Assembly: GCA_938028585.1 (NCBI GenBank)
Contig: CALIZH010000313.1
Location: 1-12,754 of the forward strand
Length of the DNA: 12,754 nucleotides
Reading direction: 5' to 3'
Source: an uncultured Actinomyces sp.
GTDB taxonomy: Bacteria > Actinomycetota > Actinomycetes > Actinomycetales > Actinomycetaceae
Shown: positions 1 through 6,641 of the stretch, piece after piece
Layout: each line of letters begins with the position of its first letter
Position numbering within the stretch: the first letter of the stretch is position 1
Notes under the pieces: model-generated
Database searches by the model: none
What the model saw: only the letters and a program-made list of their open reading frames with translations
Told to the model about the DNA's origin: nothing
Program-made: the position numbers and the translations under genes

Positions 1-655
1 CGCACTGGACCCAGGCGGAGGGGTGAAAGCGTGTGGGATCGGGGCAGGCTGCGAGGATGCCCGCGTTGGTGGGGACGATCTGGTCTCCCTGTTGGACGGC
101 GAGGCCGAGTGCCAGAAGGTCGGCGACGGACGTGCTGCGTCCGCGCAGCTTGGAAAGGACCTCCAGATCCAGATCCTCAAATGCGGCGCGTGGCTCGGGC
201 AGGCCTTCGAAGGCGATGCCGCGGGCATTGCGCTCCAGCTCGGCAACGAGTGCCGGGTCTGCTTGCCGTGTGGTGGAACCGAGGCGTACGTAGACGCCGG
301 CTTCCGGTCCTAGACGGGTGATGTGGTGAGGGCGACGAGTGCTGAGCGGCACGTCGACGATGAGGACCGTCTTGTCTCTCAGTGTCACTAGGTCGATGGC
401 CGGTACCAGCTGGGGCGAAATTCGGTCGTCGATGAGGCTGGCGATGCGTTCCTCCTCGGCAAGCGGGTCATCGACGCCGACGACCGTGCCGTCGTCTGTG
501 ACTCCGACGACGAGCCGCCCACCCGCCGAGTTCGCAAAGGCAACGATCGTCCGCAGCGGACCGTCGGGCGACGACAGATCGCGTTTGACCTCGAGGGTCT
601 TACTCTCGTGGTCTGCAAGGCGCCCATCTGCTCCGAGCGAAAAATATTCTCTCAT
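1..655 (-). CDS. AlbA_2 (Schlafen AAA_4-type) putative DNA/RNA-binding protein, C-terminal part cut by the window edge
   Basis: The minus frame is open from an ATG at 655 through base 1 with no stop, giving 218 visible codons; the 3' end lies outside the window. The translation shows the AlbA_2 (PF04326, formerly AAA_4) pattern: E22-x-K24-R25, then V38-A39-F40-A41-N42-S43-x-G45-G46, then V50-G51-V52 followed by D54-D55-G56, and a later YVRLGSTTRQAD stretch. After it comes a segment ending PTNAGILAACPDPTRF, which in full-length relatives links to an ATPase-like or winged-helix C-terminus, so the complete protein is probably 400-550 residues (inferred). Family members are proposed to bind nucleic acid; the biochemical role of most is unknown, and they often sit in type I restriction operons. 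The ATG overlaps the stop of the RloC-like gene by 4 bases, so translation is likely coupled. A purine-rich AGAAG lies upstream as a weak ribosome site. Family assignment is fairly sure; function is not. Confidence 0.8.
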   Translation of the reverse strand, partial: MREYFSLGADGRLADHESKTLEVKRDLSSPDGPLRTIVAFANSAGGRLVVGVTDDGTVVGVDDPLAEEERIASLIDDRISPQLVPAIDLVTLRDKTVLIVDVPLSTRRPHHITRLGPEAGVYVRLGSTTRQADPALVAELERNARGIAFEGLPEPRAAFEDLDLEVLSKLRGRSTSVADLLALGLAVQQGDQIVPTNAGILAACPDPTRFHPSAWVQC

Positions 656-3051
656 GCCGGAGCTTCTTCTGCTGTCGAGGACGAAGTGCCCAGCAATACC
701 TCCGGATCATGTCCGAGTGCTTGGCACATTGAAGTGAAATGCTCACTGTCCACATGGTCCATAAACGTGAACAGTGCATGCAGAAAAGGCACTGACTCAC
801 TCGGTTCAAGCGGCTTCGTCGGGTCTGCCTCCTCTAGGTGCGAGTTTGCGTGAGCGTACCGCACAACCATCGTGCGCACCGAGTCATCCAGTCCTGGACG
901 CGCATCAAGGGCGGCACGTACGGAGTTGTGCAGTTTTCCCATGTTTGCGGGTGTGCGGAAACTCAAAAAGCCTTCCAACAGCTTACGGGCCGTGTTGGGC
1001 ACCAGGGCGGCTGCTTCCATCTGGGCTATCGAGTCGAGGTCTCTGTCAGATTCTTTAAGAGTAGTTGCGACCTGGTCGAAGAGGAAATGGTACTGAGAAC
1101 GCAGCTTCTTCCGTCGATCATCGTCGAGTTCCCAAACCTCGAATACAGGCCTACGTCGACCATGGTCGTCTACGTGAGCGCAAATCCGATAAGCCTTGTA
1201 CCCTCCCTCACGTCGGCTCTTTGGTACGGCTTCCATCTGGATGAGCCACTGACGGAAGAACTCAAAGTTGTGGGTTAAAACAAAAACCTGGCTGGCATAG
1301 GTGTTGACGACTAGCTCCGACCATATGTGAGCGGAGGCACCGAAAAGAATGCCTTGATCGAGGCTGGAGACCGGGTCGTCGATGACGACGATCGGAGGAT
1401 CCCCCGCGATCTTGTCCTTTCTGACACTCGAGAGGAAGTACAACAGGGCAATGGCGGTCTGTTCCCCCTCACTGAGATGGGTGGCGGGCGCTCCGGCTCG
1501 TTTGATGGCGTAGTGCTTCGCTCCGTGGGCACTAAAAGTCAGTTCATTGCGACCCAAGAGGCCAGTCAGGCCCTTGGTGAGTTCCTCGGCTCCTGGGACG
1601 GGGTCGCCATCCACGTTTTCCAGAGTGGTAATCTGCCGCTCGAGGTCCTCCACCGTGTCCTTTTGGTGATTTATCTCCACCCTCTGCAGCTTAAGGTTTT
1701 CTTTGAGTTGTTTATATTCATCTAAGAAGCTCCTCGCGTGGTAGTGTTTAACGCGTTCGGCTGCCTCGATCGCCTCGGCATCATGGTGGTCGATCCTTGC
1801 CTGATGCATGCCGACAATCGAATTGAGAGCAGAAACGCTCGGAGCTGTCAGAACGAGGTTCGAACTGAGGGCTGGAATACTAAAGGGATTCTCTCTCTTC
1901 TCTTTCAAGGCTGACACAATGCAGTGGATTGTGTCGGCGTAGACCTTGTGTTCTGCCTCATAGGTTTCTCGGGAGCTCAGCAGTTTCTCATGCAAGTCCT
2001 CATATATCTCAGATCGGGCGGGAAATGCGTCCAGGTAACCCTTTGACGTTGCCTCCGAGTTTTGTAGGCGGAATATGAGGTTGTCGATGCCGTTCTGGAG
2101 CTTTTTGAACGACTCGTCGAAATGCGCGTTAAGGGCTTTGAGTCGATCGGAGGTAAGTTCCTGACCGCAGAACAGACACTTTTCCAAGTGGTTGTGAAGA
2201 ATGATGCCTTCCTGAACCCACTTGGACCGGTCTGAGTGTCCCACCAGTTCTCCGATGAGCATGTTGCTCAAGATGTTTGCCGATAGTAGTGCACGTGCGT
2301 CTTCAAGAACCTCCTGTTCCAGCAAAGTTCCCCGAGGTTGGAGGGGAACTGGCCGCATCGCATGACCTGTTGCAATTTTACGATCAACAAGCAGATTCGT
2401 TGTATCGGCCGCCAAGACTGTCGGGTCGCTATCGAAACTGTCGAGAAGTCTCTTGACATTTCTCCGGTCGTAACTGCGCGGGTTGAAGCCGGGTGCGCCA
2501 GAAAGGTCAGTTGTGACCTGCCTTGCTATATCACTAGATCGGTTATTTATGGTATTATTTGTTGTTGTCCAAGTGGTGTTCGCGGTAGCGAGTTTCTGTC
2601 GTGCCTCATCAAGTTGAGGGCGTAGCTCTTCGAGCTTTTCTGCAGCGTCTGCGAGTTTTTTACCTATAGTCAGGAGTGCCTCAGGAGATGGCCCGTTTGG
2701 TTCCTCAAACCGAAGGCTTCTGTGAACGAAATCTTTATTGAATACTCGCACTCGACTCCAAAATTCACGATCGTCCAAGCCGATTTGGAAAAAAGAGTTC
2801 CCTGCATCGTGGGTCGCAAGCAGCTGCAAGCCGGCACTGGCCTCGTCATTGCCATCGCCGCGGGACTCGGATTCGGCAGTTGCGTTCGCAGCACAGCCTG
2901 CCAGGAGGCTCGCGAAGGTGCTCTTGCCGCTTCCATTCTGGCCGTAAATGAGATTGACCCGGGCGAACTCAACGCCACCGTCTGGCTGCCAGTACTGGAA
3001 GATACGGTAGTTCTTGATCCTCTCGACTTTGCGGATCAAAGTTTTAGTCAT
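652..3051 (-). CDS. rloC: RloC-like AAA ATPase with zinc-hook motif, putative anticodon nuclease (799 aa)
   Basis: Seen: Walker A GQNGSGKST at residues 37-45; FNKDF at 104-108, usual in AAA_13/RloC/PrrC ATPases; coiled-coil-like stretches; a zinc-hook candidate C292-x-x-C295; ABC signature LSEGEQ at 526-531; Walker B VVIDDP with D558-D559, followed by SSLD; switch-type histidine H594 in LTHN. The C-terminus has R689-x3-E693 and R731-x6-H738 (also H734). These resemble the Arg-Glu-His triad of PrrC/RloC and the R-x4-6-H motif of HEPN RNases. Known: RloC is an ATPase-coupled, zinc-responsive tRNase that excises the wobble nucleotide, distinguished from PrrC by the hook; about 800 residues is the expected size. 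Inferred: a suicidal guard that acts when the BREX barrier is disturbed. The ATG at 3051 overlaps the pglX stop by 4 bases, with GAGGA at 3061-3065 as ribosome site. The gene is AT-richer than its neighbours. The AAA_13 ATPase call is near certain; the RloC nuclease call is moderate, since other hook-bearing ABC ATPases share this layout. Confidence 0.72.
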   Translation of the reverse strand: MTKTLIRKVERIKNYRIFQYWQPDGGVEFARVNLIYGQNGSGKSTFASLLAGCAANATAESESRGDGNDEASAGLQLLATHDAGNSFFQIGLDDREFWSRVRVFNKDFVHRSLRFEEPNGPSPEALLTIGKKLADAAEKLEELRPQLDEARQKLATANTTWTTTNNTINNRSSDIARQVTTDLSGAPGFNPRSYDRRNVKRLLDSFDSDPTVLAADTTNLLVDRKIATGHAMRPVPLQPRGTLLEQEVLEDARALLSANILSNMLIGELVGHSDRSKWVQEGIILHNHLEKCLFCGQELTSDRLKALNAHFDESFKKLQNGIDNLIFRLQNSEATSKGYLDAFPARSEIYEDLHEKLLSSRETYEAEHKVYADTIHCIVSALKEKRENPFSIPALSSNLVLTAPSVSALNSIVGMHQARIDHHDAEAIEAAERVKHYHARSFLDEYKQLKENLKLQRVEINHQKDTVEDLERQITTLENVDGDPVPGAEELTKGLTGLLGRNELTFSAHGAKHYAIKRAGAPATHLSEGEQTAIALLYFLSSVRKDKIAGDPPIVVIDDPVSSLDQGILFGASAHIWSELVVNTYASQVFVLTHNFEFFRQWLIQMEAVPKSRREGGYKAYRICAHVDDHGRRRPVFEVWELDDDRRKKLRSQYHFLFDQVATTLKESDRDLDSIAQMEAAALVPNTARKLLEGFLSFRTPANMGKLHNSVRAALDARPGLDDSVRTMVVRYAHANSHLEEADPTKPLEPSESVPFLHALFTFMDHVDSEHFTSMCQALGHDPEVLLGTSSSTAEEAPA

Positions 3052-6000
3052 TTGAAGCCATCCTCGGAGGTGAGCTGGTTGGTCGGCCAGGTCCAGGTCT
3101 GGACGTCGCGTCGTTTCTTCTCGATGGCGGGGATCTTCTGGAGCGCTTGACCGAAGCGGAGGTAGTTGACCAAGACGCCGTCATCAAGATCGATAGACAG
3201 TCGACGAGATGCGTGGGGGAACAGAGTATCCCTTTCGTAGTCCTCGCACTCGGTCAGCGCCTTGCGGTAGGCGTCAGCGCGCTTCTGGTCGGCGGCCGTC
3301 TTGGATCGCTCCAGGTGGCCGATCTCAGTGCGCAGCTTTGCCTGGAACTCACGCAGATAGTCGCCGAGCACCGTGTTCAGCGTGTCCGGCGTATAACGGT
3401 GAAGGTAGATCAGAGCTTGGAAGGAGGCCTTATTGTCGGGTCGGGAGGAGACCATCCAGTAGATCGGCCGGTTGGAGTAACGACGGCAATGGTCTCTATA
3501 GAAGTCCTTCACAAAGTACTGTCGCAGCGACTTACCCAATGAGTCTTCAATCAGACGCAGGTTTGCCTCAAGGTGCTCCTTGCCGAAAGCGGCTGCGAGG
3601 AAGGAGCGGAATCGAGTGACAATGTCGTCTGCAAACCATTCGCCGGATGTGATGGGGATGACTCCGTCCTTATCGGGGGTGAAACTCGGTCGTGGAACCA
3701 TGTCGAGAAAGTCCTGAATGGTGTCGCCCTGATCGGCGAGCACGAGGCCAGGAGTGTCAAGGCTGTAACGGCCGAACAGACAGCCGACGCCGTAGGAGAT
3801 GAGATCGCGGACGGCATCCGCCGTGAAGAGGCGGCGATACTCCTCGTCCGTGCGCGTGGCGCCCTTGTTGGGTACGTAGCGGAAGTAGGGGTTGGAGGTC
3901 AGCGAGACCCGGCTCAGCGGAACTTCAATGGGAACCTCATCCCGAAGGCCGTAGACCTCAGCCCAATAGCGGTTGTTTTCGGTCTCAAGCTCCTGGGCCT
4001 CATGCGCAGCGCTGAGAGAGTCCTGCCACCAGCGCTCCAGTGCGTCTGCTAACGAGCCTCCCAGGTGAGCATGCTTGACGAGCGGGTTGAACTTGAAGTC
4101 CCATGAGGTCTCGTAGGTGTTCCAGTCGTTTCGGAACTCTTGGACAAGCTGTTTCGCAGTCGACAGCAAACTGTCATTACACTGTTGGTCGATGATTGGT
4201 AGTTGAGAAATCTGGCCCACTTCGTAGTTTAGAGTGGGTGCAAGAACCGTCAACATTCGTTCTGCGATTTGTGAGTTACAGAACGACAAGAGAGCGAGCC
4301 TCGTATCTTCGATATTGGAAAACACTGAGGTGCCGGCGACGTCGAACACAAAACCTTGTGGATATAGTCGGAATGCGGGCGTGCCGCTGCTAATTTTTGA
4401 CCATGAAACCGAAGTGTTGAAATAGGCCTCCATGTTCTTCGCTACCCACTCGTAATTGCCATTTAAGTATGGGTACTTGTTGATGATTGTATTTCGAATT
4501 TCCAGTCCGTCGGCAAACCAATTGACGATGAGGGTCTGATTTCCGTACCATTTTCTGAATTCTCCTCCTTTGTTGTAAGGGAACCAGGTGAGTTGCGACG
4601 AGTTTGCGTTGTCTCTGGTGTACCCGATGCCGATTGACGAAATAGGCGCCTCCCACCATGACCGAGTAAACCGTGCATTGTTAGTTGTCGCCAGGCCCTG
4701 CTTTGGAGCGGCGACCTCGCCAAGTGGCTTGCCCTCGGTGAAGGCGCGCGTCATGGCTGGCGACAGCCAGTAGGCGAGTCGTGCTCCAGGGAGCGCAAGC
4801 AGTGTGTGAGGGCGAGCGGAGAACCGAAGGTCGGAAGCGCCTGTCAGGGCGTCCCTGAGCAGGTGCTCCTTCTCGGCCTCGGAGTTGCCGGGTACTGCCC
4901 GGACATACTCGCAGACCTCGCCAGTGCTGCGCGCGTGCTCCAGAACGAAGGCCGTCGTGGAGACAACTTCCCCGCCGATCGAGTCGAAGGCCCGTTCGCC
5001 CAGATGCAGCATGGTCGTTGGTGGGGCGTCACGCAGGATGTGACGGCGCAGCTTCTCAAAGGAGCCGAGGAACATCCATGCCTGCATGGTGATCATGGCG
5101 ACCAGGCCGTGCTCGGCGTCGGCAAGCTGCAGGCACCGCTCGATGAAGGCTGCGAACAGGTCGGATTTCGCCTGTGGGTGGTGCTTCTTCAGCCAGGTGG
5201 ACAGCATCGATCCCATGTTTCTGCTGCCCATGTACGGTGGGTTCGTCGCCACCACCGCGTAGGACCGGGTCAGGTACTCCGCCTGCACCACTACCTGCTC
5301 AGCGCGAGAGTTCAGACCCGAGACGTCCAGGGTGTCAGTCATGATCGAGGTTAATCGCTCTTTTGCGCCGAGCAGCGCTGCGGCGTCCGGGGCGATGAGG
5401 GAGCCCAGCACATCGGCGTGAATGAAACTCTGCCAGAAGTACCGGTCTGCCTGAGTAACGGCTTCGGTGCCAGCAAGTTGGTCGAGTTCCGTTGCATTGA
5501 ACTCCACTGGCTCGATGACCTGGATGTTTGGTAGCACGGGGTCGCGTAGGAAGCGACGCTGACGTGCCCGAGCCTTCATCATCAGTGCGAAGGCGGCCAG
5601 TGCTGCGGCGCGTGGGTCGATCTCCGTGCCGAATACGTTGTGCGTGAGAATCTGTGTGGGAATCTCTGAGGGTGCGTAGCCCTCTTCCTCATAGATGGCG
5701 TAGAGAAGATCGAAGGCGTAGGTAAGCATGTGACCTGAGCCGCAGCACGGGTCCATGACCGTCAGTTGCTCCGGCTCCGTGATCCGGAGGAAGTCGGTCT
5801 CGCTACTGGAGGGCTCGACGTAGTAGTCCATCTTCTCGATCAGACGAGAGGTCGGATGGTTCAGCATCCACAGGCGGCCGACCGAGTTCTCCACCAGATA
5901 GCGCACGATCCAGTCCGGGGTGAACAACTGTGTCGCCGCTGGAATCTCAGCCGCGCCGGCTTTCTGGTTCTTTCGGAAGCCGGCGAAGACCTCGGCCTTA

Positions 6001-6641
6001 CGCTCAGCGATGTAGAACTGGTACAGCCAGCCAATGACCTCCACGTCCCGGCACATCTCTGCGGTCAGCGCTCTGACTGCCTGCGCGCGCACAGAGCTGT
6101 CGGCCAGCATGTCCGCGGGCATGAGCAAGGTGGTGTAGTCACCGTCGGGGGCGAACATGAACGGCATCATCCGGTTCCAGGCGGCGCAGTATGCGCGCAG
6201 GAGCAGCCCATAGGCCTCCTCTTGCGGAGCTGGACTCGTGATCGTGCCGTTCAGTAGGCCGGTGATGCGCTCAGTCGGGCTGAAGACCTGCTGATCGAAC
6301 TCGCCCCTCTTGGCGGCGGCAAGCACCGCCGGCTGGCCCACTGTTGCCCCGCCGTCCGGGGAAACCAACGCTGGGGACGTGTAGCCGTTGGCATCCATGA
6401 ACCGTAGCGCAACAATCCGGTTGAACCAGACATAGGCCTGTTCCTCCACGACCCGCCGTCGGCCGGCCGCGTCACCGCCGTGATGGCGGATGCGCTTCTC
6501 CAGTGCCTTGATCGCACTCGGGAACTCCTCGCGCGCCGTCGATGCCGGGGAGAGTACTGCCGTGAGGCGAGCCTCAACCTCCGCCATGAGCTGGGACCGG
6601 GCTGAGGCGGCGAAGGCCTCCAAGGTCCGGGTATCAATCAC
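3048..6641 (-). CDS. pglX: BREX type 1 adenine-specific DNA methyltransferase PglX (1197 aa)
   Basis: PglX transfers a methyl group from S-adenosylmethionine to N6 of adenine in a non-palindromic site, marking host DNA as self, and is also needed for phage blocking. Seen: SAM-binding motif DPCCGSGH at residues 297-304 and catalytic NPPY at 467-470. PglX-type signatures flank these: WFNRIVALRFMDANGY near the N-terminus, CLFGRYSLDTPGL near residue 955, and RPIYW near 1057. The spacing and C-terminal signatures separate it from HsdM. Length fits type 1 PglX (about 1200). The region after the methyltransferase core, roughly residues 675-834, should form part of target recognition and is markedly AT-rich. 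The start is GTG at 6641, overlapping the brxC stop by 4 bases, with AGGTG at 6647-6651 spaced 5 bases from it. No homopolymer tract suited to phase variation was seen, and the frame is intact. Confidence 0.95.
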   Translation of the reverse strand: MIDTRTLEAFAASARSQLMAEVEARLTAVLSPASTAREEFPSAIKALEKRIRHHGGDAAGRRRVVEEQAYVWFNRIVALRFMDANGYTSPALVSPDGGATVGQPAVLAAAKRGEFDQQVFSPTERITGLLNGTITSPAPQEEAYGLLLRAYCAAWNRMMPFMFAPDGDYTTLLMPADMLADSSVRAQAVRALTAEMCRDVEVIGWLYQFYIAERKAEVFAGFRKNQKAGAAEIPAATQLFTPDWIVRYLVENSVGRLWMLNHPTSRLIEKMDYYVEPSSSETDFLRITEPEQLTVMDPCCGSGHMLTYAFDLLYAIYEEEGYAPSEIPTQILTHNVFGTEIDPRAAALAAFALMMKARARQRRFLRDPVLPNIQVIEPVEFNATELDQLAGTEAVTQADRYFWQSFIHADVLGSLIAPDAAALLGAKERLTSIMTDTLDVSGLNSRAEQVVVQAEYLTRSYAVVATNPPYMGSRNMGSMLSTWLKKHHPQAKSDLFAAFIERCLQLADAEHGLVAMITMQAWMFLGSFEKLRRHILRDAPPTTMLHLGERAFDSIGGEVVSTTAFVLEHARSTGEVCEYVRAVPGNSEAEKEHLLRDALTGASDLRFSARPHTLLALPGARLAYWLSPAMTRAFTEGKPLGEVAAPKQGLATTNNARFTRSWWEAPISSIGIGYTRDNANSSQLTWFPYNKGGEFRKWYGNQTLIVNWFADGLEIRNTIINKYPYLNGNYEWVAKNMEAYFNTSVSWSKISSGTPAFRLYPQGFVFDVAGTSVFSNIEDTRLALLSFCNSQIAERMLTVLAPTLNYEVGQISQLPIIDQQCNDSLLSTAKQLVQEFRNDWNTYETSWDFKFNPLVKHAHLGGSLADALERWWQDSLSAAHEAQELETENNRYWAEVYGLRDEVPIEVPLSRVSLTSNPYFRYVPNKGATRTDEEYRRLFTADAVRDLISYGVGCLFGRYSLDTPGLVLADQGDTIQDFLDMVPRPSFTPDKDGVIPITSGEWFADDIVTRFRSFLAAAFGKEHLEANLRLIEDSLGKSLRQYFVKDFYRDHCRRYSNRPIYWMVSSRPDNKASFQALIYLHRYTPDTLNTVLGDYLREFQAKLRTEIGHLERSKTAADQKRADAYRKALTECEDYERDTLFPHASRRLSIDLDDGVLVNYLRFGQALQKIPAIEKKRRDVQTWTWPTNQLTSEDGFK
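3061..3065 (-). promoter_or_regulatory. Shine-Dalgarno of the RloC-like gene inside the pglX end
   Basis: The minus strand reads GAGGA nine bases before the ATG at 3051. The spacing is slightly long but acceptable. The site lies within the last pglX codons. Confidence 0.55.

Noticed and set aside
2785..2800. Short A-tracts (up to six A, near 2790) and T5 near 4394 as possible phase-variation switches
   Set aside because: The runs are too short for slipped-strand switching, and all frames are intact. No long G or C tract is present in pglX.
652..3051. Reading the AAA ATPase as RecN, Rad50/SbcC or an SMC-type Wadjet subunit
   Set aside because: The length and hook would allow a Rad50-like protein, but FNKDF after Walker A, the extended C-terminal domain with R-x3-E and R-x6-H, and no partner nuclease gene favour the RloC group.
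4806..5354. 182-codon plus-strand frame opposite pglX
   Set aside because: It is antisense to the conserved methyltransferase core, including NPPY, and shows no recognisable domain.
3048..6641. Reading the methyltransferase as HsdM of a type I restriction system or a type IIL restriction-methylation fusion
   Set aside because: The DPCCGSGH and NPPY motifs alone would allow it, but the 1197-residue length, PglX-specific C-terminal blocks and the brxA-brxB-brxC neighbours fit BREX. There is no HsdS or nuclease motif.
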